Counted from the stretch's first letter, positions 46,979 to 56,615 are shown. The stretch is 64,000 nucleotides of DNA from Mesorhizobium zhangyense (GCF_011045115.1 NZ_JAAKZG010000004.1:248001-312000), one strand, 5' to 3'. The notes: a model not told the origin generated them from the letters alone. Numbers and translations are program-made.

Positions 46979-48982
46979 CTACCGCCGTTTCGCCATCAGA
47001 AACATGAAATATGGTCCGCCCACCAGGGCAGCGATAAGTCCGGCCGGGATCTGCCATGGGAAGATCAGCATGCGGCCGGCCCAGTCCGCGCAAACGAGTA
47101 TCAAGCCGCCGAGAATCGCAGAGGCGAAAAGCTGCGGCAGGGCGCGCTGAAAGCCGAGCATGCGCGCAAGATGCGGCGCCATCAGTCCGACGAAGCTCAA
47201 CGGGCCGATGACGAGGGTTGCTACCGCCGTCGGTATCGACACCAGAACCAGAAGAATGACGCGGACGCGGTCAAGCCGGAGACCCAGCCCGCATGCAGCG
47301 GCATCGCCGAGGGGCAGAATCTCCAGCCAGCGTGCGAGGAACGGCACGATCATCAGCGGGACGATAGCCGTCGTTGCCGCGACAAGGGCGTCGGCGGTGG
47401 TGGCACGATACGTAGAGCCCGACAGCCACGCCAGCAGCGTGTCGAGGCGCGGGTCGCCGCTGGCAAGCACTACCGCTGAGAAGGCGGAAGCCATCGTCGC
47501 CATCGCGACACCGGCGAGCAACAACCTGTCGGGCGCGAGCGCCCGGCGGTTGCCGATCGGCGCCACTATCGCCAGGCTTGCCAAGGCACCCGCAAAAGCA
47601 GCCGCGAGCATGGCCGAGCGGTCAAGGCTCGAACTCAGGACGAAAAAAACCAGCACGCCGAGTGAAGCACCGCCGGAAATGCCCAGCACCTCCGGTGCCG
47701 CCATCGGATTGCCGGTCATGCGCTGCATCAACGTGCCCGCAATCGCCAGCATAACACCGGCGGCAAGCGAAACCGCGACGCGTGGAGCCCGCAGCGGCAA
47801 TAATTCGGACAGTCCCGCTCCTGAAGCCCAGCGCCATCCGCTGCCGTCATATCCCACGGCCAGCACGGCCCAGACGAGCACAGCCATTGCCGTCAATGCC
47901 GGCAGCAGAAACAGCCATGCGTTTCGCCTGTGCAGGGATGGCATCACCTCTTGCCGCTCCGGCATGGTTCGCAATTTCGGCAGCAGCAGAAGGAGCAGCG
48001 GCGCTCCGAGAAACGCGGTGGCCGTACCGGCGGGAATTTCCGACGCGAACGGCAGGACCTGTACTGCCCTGTCGGTCAGCCACAGCATCGATGCGCCGGC
48101 AAGCGGCGCCCATATCATGCGCTGCCGAAACGTACGCGCGCCGGCGAGCTTGACCAGTGCCGGCGCTGCCAGCGCCACGAAACTGATGACCCCGACAGCT
48201 GCGACGACAGCCGCGCTCAGCGCCACGGCAACGCCGGTTCCCGCAAGCCGCATCGTGACCGGGCTGGCCCCAAGGCTCGTCGTGCTCTCGTCGCTCAGAT
48301 CGAGCAGCCGCAACGGGCGGATCAGAAACAAAGCGGCGATGCCGGCCACAATGAGCCAGGGAAGCAGCCTGAACGTTGCGGTATCGCCATTCTGGATGAG
48401 CGAGCCGGTCTGCCAGATGAACAGTTCCTGCGTATATTCGCGGTTGATCGCCATCAACAGCGCGCCCGCCGAATTGCATGTAAGACTGATCACCAGCCCC
48501 GCAATGATAATGGCGATCGGTGAAAAGCGACGGCCTCTCGACAGTTCGAAGACGGCGAGCGTGGCAACGGCTCCTCCCGCCAGCGCCACCCATTCCCGGC
48601 CGTGTTCCAGCGTCCAGGGCGCATAGAGGGTGGCGACGGTCAGGGCGATGCTGGCGCCGGCATTCGTGCCTATGGTCGTCGGTTCGGCGAGCGGATTGCG
48701 CAATACCTGTTGCAGAAGCGTGCCCGCCAAGCCGAGCGCGGCACCCGCGAGCAGGCTGATTGCTATACGCGGCAGGGCCGCGTGGCGATAGAGCAACTGG
48801 CGCGGATCGGTGAGATCGGGAGCGCCGATGGCATGCCACCAGAGTTCTGCGGGCAGAAGGCGCAGTAGGCCGGTAAGAGTGAGGCATGCGGCCAGCAGCG
48901 CTGGCACGCAAACCAGCAGAAGAAGGGGCCAGTCCCTCCTGCCGGGCATCGTCGTCTTGCCTGCGGCCTGCATGACGGTCAT
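46979..48982 (-). CDS. fhuB: Ferric hydroxamate ABC transporter permease FhuB (double-length)
   Basis: 667-residue inner-membrane permease made of two FecCD-type halves, as in E. coli FhuB (660). The first half carries LPRIAISLLAGAALGLAGTLLQQVLRNPLAEPTTIG-like sequence, the second LRAPRVAVSLAAGVMLAIAGTLMQRMTGNPMAAPEVLG-like sequence. I start at the ATG at 48982, overlapping the fhuD stop; the frame runs 37 codons further upstream only as a shadow of fhuD. About 20 membrane helices are expected. The matching ATPase FhuC is not encoded in the window. Confidence 0.92.
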   Translation of the reverse strand: MTVMQAAGKTTMPGRRDWPLLLLVCVPALLAACLTLTGLLRLLPAELWWHAIGAPDLTDPRQLLYRHAALPRIAISLLAGAALGLAGTLLQQVLRNPLAEPTTIGTNAGASIALTVATLYAPWTLEHGREWVALAGGAVATLAVFELSRGRRFSPIAIIIAGLVISLTCNSAGALLMAINREYTQELFIWQTGSLIQNGDTATFRLLPWLIVAGIAALFLIRPLRLLDLSDESTTSLGASPVTMRLAGTGVAVALSAAVVAAVGVISFVALAAPALVKLAGARTFRQRMIWAPLAGASMLWLTDRAVQVLPFASEIPAGTATAFLGAPLLLLLLPKLRTMPERQEVMPSLHRRNAWLFLLPALTAMAVLVWAVLAVGYDGSGWRWASGAGLSELLPLRAPRVAVSLAAGVMLAIAGTLMQRMTGNPMAAPEVLGISGGASLGVLVFFVLSSSLDRSAMLAAAFAGALASLAIVAPIGNRRALAPDRLLLAGVAMATMASAFSAVVLASGDPRLDTLLAWLSGSTYRATTADALVAATTAIVPLMIVPFLARWLEILPLGDAAACGLGLRLDRVRVILLVLVSIPTAVATLVIGPLSFVGLMAPHLARMLGFQRALPQLFASAILGGLILVCADWAGRMLIFPWQIPAGLIAALVGGPYFMFLMAKRR

Positions 48983-49869
48983 GCCTGAGCAAGCAACGTG
49001 GCGAAGCGAGCGGCCGACGCCAATCCGCCGAACGGCCAGACGGGCGGGATCGTCGTCACATTGCCTGCCTTGACGCAGGGAAGGTTCGCCCACAGCGTGC
49101 TTTGCTCGATCCGGATGCGAATATGCGGCGGGATCGGATCGAGCGAAACCAGCCGCGCTTCGCCAATCGCCACCAGTTCTTCGATGCCCATCGTCGAAAA
49201 GCCCCAGCTATCGGTTTTTCCCGTCCAGGCATTGGTAATCCCGACCCTGTCGAATACGTCCTGCAGCAAGCTGCCACGGCCATAGACGCGGACATGGCGA
49301 TCGTCGAACATGCTGACCACGGCGAGCGGTCGCCCTTCCTTGCCGGCAAGCCTCACCCTGGCCTCGGAAATAGCGGTCGCAGTCTGACGGATCAGCTCTT
49401 CCGCCTCGGCTTCGCGTCCAAGTTTCTCGCCGAGTTTCCGTGTCTCGGTCTCGGCCTGCCGGTAAGGCGTGTCGGTGCCGTCATAGAAGGGAACGGTATG
49501 GAGCGGCGCTATTCGTGCAAACGGACCCTGATCGAGCCCGTAGCCGTAAGCGCCGATGATCAGATCGGGCTTGAGTTCCAGGAGCAATTCAAGATTGGGC
49601 TCACCGCGCGAGCCGAGGTCCAGGCATCCTGCCGAGAGGCCGGGGCCAACCACCCAGTCGCGATATCCCTTTGTATCGGCGACCGCGAGCGGCTCGATGC
49701 CGAGCGAAATGATCATCTCGGCCGCGGTCCATTCGAGACAGGCCACCCGCGGCTGAGATGCGCCGCGGGCCGGTAAGGTCGCGGCGCCGAGCCAGGCCCC
49801 GGCGAGGCCGGCAACACACTGCCGCCTAGTGAGCAGGCCAAAAGGCGCGCGCGATTCCGTATTTCTCAC
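48979..49869 (-). CDS. fhuD: Ferric hydroxamate-binding protein FhuD
   Basis: Periplasmic siderophore-binding protein, 296 residues, of the helical-backbone FhuD/BtuF fold. The N-terminus has a twin-arginine-like signal (LTRRQCVAGLAGAWLG). Features include EWTAAEMIISLGIEPLAVAD, LDLGSRGEPNLELLLELKPDLIIG and the C-terminal VKAGNVTTIPPVWPFGG. The GTG at 49869 overlaps the fhuA stop (GTGA). It passes ferric hydroxamates such as ferrichrome to FhuB. Confidence 0.9.
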   Translation of the reverse strand: MRNTESRAPFGLLTRRQCVAGLAGAWLGAATLPARGASQPRVACLEWTAAEMIISLGIEPLAVADTKGYRDWVVGPGLSAGCLDLGSRGEPNLELLLELKPDLIIGAYGYGLDQGPFARIAPLHTVPFYDGTDTPYRQAETETRKLGEKLGREAEAEELIRQTATAISEARVRLAGKEGRPLAVVSMFDDRHVRVYGRGSLLQDVFDRVGITNAWTGKTDSWGFSTMGIEELVAIGEARLVSLDPIPPHIRIRIEQSTLWANLPCVKAGNVTTIPPVWPFGGLASAARFATLLAQA

Positions 49870-52076
49870 CAACGATACTTTACCGAGCCGGTGATCTTGC
49901 GGCCCTCTCCGTAAAAGCAGCCCGAACTGCGGCTGTAACAGGAGGTGACATACTGCTTGTCGAACAGGTTGCTGGCGTTGAGCTGGAACTTCATGTTCTT
50001 CCAGTCGTAGTGGACAGCCGCGTCGACCAGCGTCGCCGCGGGCACCTCGAAGGAGTTGGCGTCATCGCCAAAGCTCGAACCGATATAGCGCAGGCCGGCA
50101 CCACCGCCGAAGCCCTCCAACATTCCGCTCCGGAATGTGTAGTCACCCCAAAGCGACAGTCGATGTTGCGGCACGCCATAAGGCGTGTTGCCGCCGGTGC
50201 CATCGCCGTCATCGACTATCTTCATGTCGATATAGGCGTAGGCAAGCTTGATGTCCCAGCCTGAATCGAGGCTCGCAACGCCCTCCAGCTCGATGCCGCG
50301 CGAGCGGATCTTGCCGGTCTGGAAAGTGTCGTTGCCGTAACTGCGCGTGACATTCTCCCGCGTCAGGTCGAAGGCCGAGACGGTGACGAAACTGTTCCAG
50401 CCTACCGGCTGGTATTTCACGCCGATCTCATACTGCTCGCCGGTTTCCGGCTTGAACGCTTCGCCTTCATTGTTGGTACCGATCTCCGGCATAAATGACG
50501 TCGAATAGCTGACATACGGCGCCAGCCCGATGTCGGAGAGGTAGACCAGACCGACACGACCGGTGAAGGCGCTGTCCGACTGCTCGCTCTCGCCACCCTC
50601 AAGCTTGTCGAATGACTTGCTTTGGGTCCAATCCTGGCGGCCGCCGAAACTCAGCACCCAGTTTTCGTATTTGATCTGGTCCTGTGCGTAGAGACCGACC
50701 TGCCACTGCCGGGCGTCGACATCCATGTAGGGCGTCAGCTCGCCTATCGGCGCGCCGTAGACCGGATTGAAGATATCGTCCAGCGGAGCAATGTCGCCGC
50801 CCGCACCCCAGTCGCTGTAGTCGGTATACTGGTAATCGAGGCCCATCAGCAGCGTATGGGCAAGCGGTCCCGTATCGAATGTCGCCTGGGCCTGGTTGTC
50901 GATCGCGAAATTGCCGAACTTCGAGCGGCCGGCATCGACATAACGATGATAGGTATGGCCATCAGGATCGAGGCCAGGTTCCAGATCGGGATTGGGATTG
51001 GCGCCGCCACCGAACACGCCGAACTGTTCACCGTTATAGAGGTAGGAATAACGGGCGTTCTGCCGCACCTGCCAGGTCTCGTTGACCCGGTGCTCAAACT
51101 CGTAGCCGAGCATTGCGAATGTCGGATTGAACTCGTCGAATGCCGGCTCGCCAACGAAAATGTTGTTCGGCAGGCGTTTCCCGCCCAGGCCGGGGAACAC
51201 GGTTCCCTCAGCCGGCAGAAACTGGATGCCCCAGCCGCCCTTGTTGCGCTGATAAGTTCCCAAGACCGTCAGGCTCGTGTCCTCATCGGGCTGCCATTTG
51301 AGCGATGGCGCGATGAAAATGCGGTCATCATTGACGAAGTCGACATCGATGTTGCCGTCGCGCAAAAGGCCTGTCAGCCGGTAGCTGAGCACGCCGGCCT
51401 CATCGATCTTGCCGCCCATGTCGAACTGTGTCTGATAGCGGTCAAAGCTGCCCGCGCTGACTTCAATCTCGCGGAACGTCTCGCCAGTCGGGCGCTTGCT
51501 GACATAGTTGATGATGCCGCCGGGGCTGTTCTGGCCATAGAGCACCGATGCAGGCCCGTGCAGGATTTCGATCCGCTCGGCGCCATAAGGTTCGAGCGAC
51601 AGGAAGCTCACAAACGCCGAGCCCTTGAGGCGCAGACCATCCTTGAAGAAGATCTCGTCCCACGCATCGAAGCCGCGGACCTGCAGGCCGGAACCGCGGG
51701 TGTCGTTACCCCACATTTCGCCCGATACGCCGGGAGTATAACGCAAGGCGTTGCCGAGGCTTTCCACACGCTGAGCTTCCATCTGGTCGGCGGTGACGAC
51801 CGAGATCGATTGTGGCGTCTCGATCAAAGGCGTGTCGGTCTTGGAACCGGTGGCGCTGCGGCTGGCGACATAGCCGTCGACCGGTCCCCAGGCGTTTTCG
51901 ACCCGCGACTCAATGGTGACCTGATCGAGGACGATCGCACCGCCTGATGCGGCACCATTGCCGGAATTCTGATCGCCGTTTGCCGAGGATGCTTGCTGAG
52001 CGAATGCTGCCGGGCTTGTCAGAACTCCCAATCCCAGCACGGTGGAAACCAACAAGCGATGAAACCGCCGCTTCAA
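49866..52076 (-). CDS. TonB-dependent ferric siderophore receptor (FhuA type)
   Basis: Outer-membrane receptor, 736 residues from a TTG at 52076, which gives a clean signal peptide (KRRFHRLLVSTVLGL to AFAQ). The frame is open to a TTG at 52163, so a longer form is possible; neither start has a strong ribosome site. The plug domain (LIETPQSISVVTADQM, LRYTPGVSGE, VRGFDAWDEIFFKDGL, GPASVLYGQNSPGGIINYVSKRP) is followed by a 22-strand barrel ending in aromatic Trp (KYRW). It belongs with fhuD and fhuB in one coupled operon and so likely takes up ferric hydroxamates. Confidence 0.9.
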   Translation of the reverse strand: MKRRFHRLLVSTVLGLGVLTSPAAFAQQASSANGDQNSGNGAASGGAIVLDQVTIESRVENAWGPVDGYVASRSATGSKTDTPLIETPQSISVVTADQMEAQRVESLGNALRYTPGVSGEMWGNDTRGSGLQVRGFDAWDEIFFKDGLRLKGSAFVSFLSLEPYGAERIEILHGPASVLYGQNSPGGIINYVSKRPTGETFREIEVSAGSFDRYQTQFDMGGKIDEAGVLSYRLTGLLRDGNIDVDFVNDDRIFIAPSLKWQPDEDTSLTVLGTYQRNKGGWGIQFLPAEGTVFPGLGGKRLPNNIFVGEPAFDEFNPTFAMLGYEFEHRVNETWQVRQNARYSYLYNGEQFGVFGGGANPNPDLEPGLDPDGHTYHRYVDAGRSKFGNFAIDNQAQATFDTGPLAHTLLMGLDYQYTDYSDWGAGGDIAPLDDIFNPVYGAPIGELTPYMDVDARQWQVGLYAQDQIKYENWVLSFGGRQDWTQSKSFDKLEGGESEQSDSAFTGRVGLVYLSDIGLAPYVSYSTSFMPEIGTNNEGEAFKPETGEQYEIGVKYQPVGWNSFVTVSAFDLTRENVTRSYGNDTFQTGKIRSRGIELEGVASLDSGWDIKLAYAYIDMKIVDDGDGTGGNTPYGVPQHRLSLWGDYTFRSGMLEGFGGGAGLRYIGSSFGDDANSFEVPAATLVDAAVHYDWKNMKFQLNASNLFDKQYVTSCYSRSSGCFYGEGRKITGSVKYRW

Positions 52077-52414
52077 AAGCCCATATTGCCTCGGAACCGA
52101 ACGGTCCCTAGTATCTTGCCCATATCCATTGAAATCCGCGAAACCACTCACACAACGCCCCAATTCCGATTTGTATCATGGTATCATGCCGTCCCAAGCC
52201 GATAATGCTGACTACCGGAGTCATGTTTTTCAGTCAAGCCAGCCAAGACGCTTGATTCAACCAGGGCGCTAATGACAACGAGCACAATCTCGAGCCCGTC
52301 CGCGGCGGAGCCAGGCCCATTTTTGCAGACGCGCTATCCGCAAAGGTCGGATGCGCAAGTGCCGCGCCGAACCGAGGGCTATCCCAAGCATATAGGAATT
52401 TAGGAGCTGCCAAC

Positions 52415-53170
52415 TTGGTTCGCATTCTCGCAGTCCATGCGCATCCGGACGACATCGAGTTTCTGGCTGCCGGCACTTTGGCGCTTTTGGCCGATACCGG
52501 ACAGCATCACATTATCTTCTCGACGCTGACCAGTGGCGACAAGGGATCTCGCGATCTGTCAGCCTCGGAGATTTCCGAATTACGTCGCAAGGAAGCAGCC
52601 TCTGCGGCCGCGATCATCGGCGCGGACTATGTGCCCGGGGATTTTCTGGACCAGGAAATCTTCTCGGATAACGCGTCGCGGCACGCGGTGGTGGAACTGC
52701 TGCGCAAGACGCGCCCCGATGTCGTCCTGACGGCATCGCCCGTGGACTATTCCCCGGACCATGAGGCAACGAGCCTGCTCGTGCGCGACGCCTGCTTTGC
52801 GGCCGGGTTGCCCAACTACAAAACTCACTCGCCTTCTATCGGCGAAATCCCCGAGCTCTATCTGATGGATCCTCTAGGAGGCACCGACCGCAACGGCGAT
52901 ACGATCGACCCGGATTTTATCGTCGACATTACCGACAAGATCGCAGTCAAACGCGCCATGCTGGAGAAACATCAATCGCAGCGCGCTTGGCTGAAAGCCC
53001 ACCATCATATGGAAAACTACGTGGAGCAGATGGAAATCTGGTCCGGCGAGCGCGGTAAGTGCATCGGCGTTCCGTTTGGCGAAGGATTCCGACGTTATCG
53101 CGGGCACCCCTTTCCTCAGAACCGCTGCCTTGAGCTGCTCCTTCAGGAGCATATTACCAAGCGGACCTAA
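52415..53170 (+). CDS. PIG-L/LmbE-family deacetylase
   Basis: 251-residue zinc-dependent N-deacetylase fold. The zinc motif AHPDD is at residues 9-13 with the third ligand in the DYSPDHEA stretch (about 110-117). The TTG start at 52415 has AGGAG about eight bases upstream. Family members remove acetyl groups from N-acetylglucosamine derivatives (mycothiol, bacillithiol, glycolipid and antibiotic pathways) or cleave related amides. It stands alone, divergent from the siderophore receptor, so its substrate is not indicated. Confidence 0.87.
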   Translation: MVRILAVHAHPDDIEFLAAGTLALLADTGQHHIIFSTLTSGDKGSRDLSASEISELRRKEAASAAAIIGADYVPGDFLDQEIFSDNASRHAVVELLRKTRPDVVLTASPVDYSPDHEATSLLVRDACFAAGLPNYKTHSPSIGEIPELYLMDPLGGTDRNGDTIDPDFIVDITDKIAVKRAMLEKHQSQRAWLKAHHHMENYVEQMEIWSGERGKCIGVPFGEGFRRYRGHPFPQNRCLELLLQEHITKRT

Positions 53171-53695
53171 CTTGCCAAACAGGCAGTTATGTCGGCTTGG
53201 CGGCAAGTCGACGGCCGAGGCGCTGCCTTGTCAGCCAAAGGCATAGCCACGCCGAACTTTTCTACGGGCGCGTATAATTTTCTGTGTGTTGGCTACCATA
53301 GCTTCTCTCACAGGCTTCAACTCAAAAGATGTCGCAATGTCTTTAAGGTGCCAAGCTCGAGAAAACGCAATCCTTCCCATGAGCGCGACGCAGTGACTTT
53401 GGCCAAGTTGAAGAGCAGGCAGATAACCGGATAGAGAAACTTTAAGGCCAATTTGCTCCTTGAGTTTTTCTGCCATGTGATTACACGTAGCGCACCAGGC
53501 CGGGCCCCTCTGGCAGTTCCAATGAACTGTGATGTCGGACTGGAAGTCCAATTGGGTGGCCTGGTGTTCGTGGAAATCAATCGACCGTAGTAGTCCGACA
53601 GCAAGCGCGTTCGGCACGGCAGTGCCGTTTGCGTTACACTTTGCGATAAACAGGTCCCACGGCATGCGGGTGCCCACACACAACATGGGTGCCAT
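53171..53695. other. 525-base region between PIG-L and TerC genes, gene content uncertain
   Basis: No known gene or RNA element is evident. A minus-strand frame at 53231-53695 could encode 154 residues containing WNCQRGPAWCATCNHMAEKL and a basic C-terminus, with fairly natural composition but no ribosome binding site and no family I recognise. Base composition is lower in GC than in the neighbours. The 5' leader of terC must lie in its last part; I could not make out the two-helix fold of a yybP-ykoY manganese riboswitch. Confidence 0.35.
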
Positions 53696-54349
53696 ATGAG
53701 CGAATTCTTAACCCCTGAAGCCCTTTCTGCCTTGCTTCAGGTTATCATGATCGACCTGGTTCTGGCGGGCGACAACGCGATCGTCATCGGCCTTGCTGCC
53801 GCCGGCCTGCCAAAAGACCAGCGAGCCAAAGCCATTCTCATCGGAATCATCGCTGCGACGGTGCTGCGCATCGGCTTTGCCGCAGCAACGACCCAGCTTT
53901 TGCAGATCGTCGGGCTTCTGCTTGCCGGCGGTGTTCTGCTGCTATGGGTGTGCTGGAAAATGTGGCGCGAGTTGCGTGCCAACCATGCCGAGGAAACCGA
54001 GGCGAACGAGGCACTGCAGGACCGCGATATCAACCTTGACGGCAAAATTGCCGGCAAGGCCCCCCGCAAGACGTTTGCGCAGGCAGCATGGCAGATCGTC
54101 ATCGCCGACGTATCCATGTCGCTCGACAATGTGCTCGCTGTGGCAGGTGCAGCCCGCGAACATCCGGGTGTGCTGGTGTTCGGCCTGATCCTGTCCATCG
54201 CGCTCATGGGCCTGGCTGCGAGCTTCATCGCCCGCCTGCTCCAGCGCCATCGCTGGATCGCTTACGTCGGCCTGGCAGTCATCCTGTATGTTTCGGTGGA
54301 GATGATCTACCGCGGGATCAATGAAGTCCTGCCTTATCTGAATCCCTGA
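53696..54349 (+). CDS. TerC-family integral membrane protein
   Basis: 217 residues with about seven membrane segments. The two TerC signature repeats each carry acidic residues in a helix: MIDLVLAGDNAIVIGLA near 19-35 and IADVSMSLDNVLAVAGA near 137-153. Homologues (YjbE, Alx, MeeF/MeeY) export manganese or help metallate exported proteins; tellurium resistance is an older label. It is a single gene between convergent and unrelated neighbours. Confidence 0.92.
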   Translation: MSEFLTPEALSALLQVIMIDLVLAGDNAIVIGLAAAGLPKDQRAKAILIGIIAATVLRIGFAAATTQLLQIVGLLLAGGVLLLWVCWKMWRELRANHAEETEANEALQDRDINLDGKIAGKAPRKTFAQAAWQIVIADVSMSLDNVLAVAGAAREHPGVLVFGLILSIALMGLAASFIARLLQRHRWIAYVGLAVILYVSVEMIYRGINEVLPYLNP

Positions 54350-54362
54350 AATCCTCTTTCGG

Positions 54363-54390
54363 CTGGCGCAACGATGTTTGGTTGCGCCAG
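54363..54390 (+). terminator. Hairpin after terC
   Basis: Ten-base perfect stem CTGGCGCAAC with its complement around an eight-base loop, 14 bases after the terC stop and followed by TTCTGTT. The T-run is weak. Confidence 0.55.
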
Positions 54391-54434
54391 TTCTGTTGCG
54401 AGAACTCACAATTGTCTCGCGCATTCATTCTAGA

Positions 54435-54463
54435 TGCCCAGTCGAATCTTATTCGACTGGGCA
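54435..54463. terminator. 13-base perfect hairpin between convergent genes
   Basis: TGCCCAGTCGAAT and its exact complement enclose a three-base loop, between terC and the iminosuccinate reductase gene. There is no T-run on either strand, so it may act as a transcript-stabilising 3' structure or a Rho-related stop. Confidence 0.45.
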
Positions 54464-54473
54464 GACGCTTGCG

Positions 54474-55439
54474 TCAAAAATCAACGTCGATGGCGACGCC
54501 ATTTTCAATGGCGAGTTTCACGACCGAGGACGCGACGGCAAGATCCTGAAGACCGACGCCGGTGCCGTCGAACAGAGTGATGTAATCATTCGAAACGCGT
54601 CCGGCATCCGTACCGTTCACGACTGCGCCAAGTTCGCGGATGTCTGCTTCGGCAACGGTCCCTGCTGCAATGGCGTGCTGGCACTCGCCGATGCTTATCG
54701 ACTGCGCGACCTCGTCCGTAAACAGCCGCGCGCGTGCGACCAGCGCCACGTCGACTTCCTGCTTGCCCTTGGTGTCGGTGCCCATGCAGGCAATGTGCGT
54801 TCCCGGCCTCACCCCATCGGACATCAGCAATGGCTTGAAGCTCGAGGTGATCGTCACGATGACGTCGGACCGAGCGGCGAGATCGTCCAGCGAAACGCTC
54901 TCGAACGGCAGGCCGAGTTCTTCAGCCACCTTTGCCAGGCTGTCGAGTTTCTCGGCAGAGCGGTTCCAGGCCACGACACGCTCGAACTTGCGCTGCCTTG
55001 CTACCGCACGCAGTTGAAACGCCGCCTGGTGACCCGCGCCGACGATGCCCAGAACCTTTGCGTCCTGCCGCGCGAGATGGGCAACCGAAACCGCGGCTGC
55101 AGCGGCCGTGCGCAATGCAGTCAACAAATTCCCGCCAACGATCGCCCGGCACTTTCCGGTGTCGGCTTCGAACAGAAAGATCGTCGATTGATGGTTGGTC
55201 AAGCCTTTTGCGGCGTTGCCCGGCCAGTAGCCGCCGGACTTCAGGCCGAGATCGAGCGTGGCCTTGTCGAAACCGGACTTGAACCCGTAAAGCGCCTCGG
55301 CATGTCCGATCGCTTCGCGCACGACCGGAAAGTTTTTTGCTTTCCCCGCCGCCATCGACGCAAAGACCTTTTCCACCGCTTCGAAAGCGGCCTCGCGCGT
55401 CATGAGGTTCGCGATTTCACGCTCGGGAACGATCAGCAT
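54474..55439 (-). CDS. bhcD: Iminosuccinate reductase BhcD (ornithine cyclodeaminase family)
   Basis: 321 residues of the ornithine cyclodeaminase/mu-crystallin fold. The Rossmann motif GIVGAGHQAAFQLRA binds NAD(P)H; TALRTAAAAAVSV and HIACMGTDTKGKQEVD are typical. In the beta-hydroxyaspartate cycle BhcD reduces iminosuccinate to L-aspartate, regenerating the amino donor for BhcA. The identification rests on the gene order bhcA-B-C-D together with the family; alone it would be an ornithine cyclodeaminase homologue. Its start touches the bhcC stop. Confidence 0.88.
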   Translation of the reverse strand: MLIVPEREIANLMTREAAFEAVEKVFASMAAGKAKNFPVVREAIGHAEALYGFKSGFDKATLDLGLKSGGYWPGNAAKGLTNHQSTIFLFEADTGKCRAIVGGNLLTALRTAAAAAVSVAHLARQDAKVLGIVGAGHQAAFQLRAVARQRKFERVVAWNRSAEKLDSLAKVAEELGLPFESVSLDDLAARSDVIVTITSSFKPLLMSDGVRPGTHIACMGTDTKGKQEVDVALVARARLFTDEVAQSISIGECQHAIAAGTVAEADIRELGAVVNGTDAGRVSNDYITLFDGTGVGLQDLAVASSVVKLAIENGVAIDVDF

Positions 55440-56602
55440 CAGTAGGCCTTGCCGCGGGCGGACACAGGCCAGAGCGTCTCGACCTTGCCGTTACGGACAC
55501 CGACATACCAGTCGTGGACATTGCAGGTCGGGTCACAGTGTCCCGGAACAAGCTTCAGTTTGTCGTTGATCTTCAAAACGCCGTTCGGATCGGAAATGAC
55601 ACCATGCTCGTCCGAGCATTTGACGTATTCCACATCCTTACGGCCATAGACGAACGGCAGCCCGCTATCGACCGACTGGGCCTTGAGGCCGGCATCGCAG
55701 ATCGCCTTGTCGGCTTTTGCGTGAGACATGACAGAGGTCAGGATGAACAGCGCATTCTCCCACTCGCCATCATCGATGCGCTTACCGTCCTTGTCGTGAA
55801 TGCGTCCGTAGTCGGCGTCCATGAATGCGTAGGAGCCGCATTGCAGTTCGTTATAAACTCCGGACGTTCCTTCGAAATAATAGGACCCCGTGCCACCGCC
55901 GCCGACGATGTCGCATGCAAGGCCCTCTTTCTTCAGCGCTTCGACCGCATCGCTGACCTGCGCCACGGCGATATCGATCTTTGCCTTGCGATCCTCGAAT
56001 TTGTCGAGATGCTGCATGGCGCCCTGATAAGCCTGGATGCCTGAGAATTTCAGGCCCTTTGCAGCGTGGACGGCCCTGGCGATTTCCACCACCGCTTCCG
56101 TCGTCACGACACCGCAACGGCCGGCGCCACAATCGATCTCGACCAGGCATTCGATCTCGGTGCCGTGTTTATGGGCAGCCCTGGAGAGATCGGCGACATT
56201 GGCCAGATCGTCGACGCAGACGATCGTGCGCGCGCCGAGTTTCGGCAACCGGGCCAGGCGGTCTATCTTGGCTGCGTCCCGCACCTGGTTGGACACCAAT
56301 ACGTCCTTGATGCCGCCGCGCGCGAAAACCTCGGCCTCCGAAACCTTCTGGCAGCACACGCCGCATGATCCGCCAAGCTTTTCCTGAAGTTTGGCAACAT
56401 CGACCGATTTATGCATCTTGCCGTGGACGCGGTGCCTGACACCCATCTTCTTTGCAATGTCGCCCATCTTCCTGATGTTGCGCTCGAGCGCATCGAGGTC
56501 GAGCACAAGGCAGGGCGTCTGGATATCGGCCTCGTTCATGCCGGGGATGGCGGGAACGTCGAAGCCGACATCGAGGTTTTCGATCCTGGTCATATCGTTC
56601 AT
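55439..56602 (-). CDS. bhcC: beta-Hydroxyaspartate aldolase BhcC (D-threonine aldolase fold)
   Basis: 387-residue PLP enzyme that condenses glycine and glyoxylate to (2R,3S)-beta-hydroxyaspartate. The start at 56602 has GGAG seven bases upstream. The N-terminal part (DVPAIPGMNEADIQTPCLVLDLDALERNI region) is nearly that of Paracoccus BhcC; the PLP lysine is in HGKMHKSVD, and EIDCGAGRCGV and the C-terminal metal-site residues in VPGHCDPTCNVHD are present. It lies 13 bases after bhcB. D-threonine aldolase or D-serine dehydratase activity is the alternative, made unlikely by the neighbours. Confidence 0.9.
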   Translation of the reverse strand: MNDMTRIENLDVGFDVPAIPGMNEADIQTPCLVLDLDALERNIRKMGDIAKKMGVRHRVHGKMHKSVDVAKLQEKLGGSCGVCCQKVSEAEVFARGGIKDVLVSNQVRDAAKIDRLARLPKLGARTIVCVDDLANVADLSRAAHKHGTEIECLVEIDCGAGRCGVVTTEAVVEIARAVHAAKGLKFSGIQAYQGAMQHLDKFEDRKAKIDIAVAQVSDAVEALKKEGLACDIVGGGGTGSYYFEGTSGVYNELQCGSYAFMDADYGRIHDKDGKRIDDGEWENALFILTSVMSHAKADKAICDAGLKAQSVDSGLPFVYGRKDVEYVKCSDEHGVISDPNGVLKINDKLKLVPGHCDPTCNVHDWYVGVRNGKVETLWPVSARGKAY

Positions 56603-56615
56603 CAGATTTGCTCCT

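Noticed and set aside
53600-53695. yybP-ykoY manganese riboswitch before terC
   Set aside because: I could not find the conserved junction sequences or the two long paired arms; a covariance-model search would settle it.
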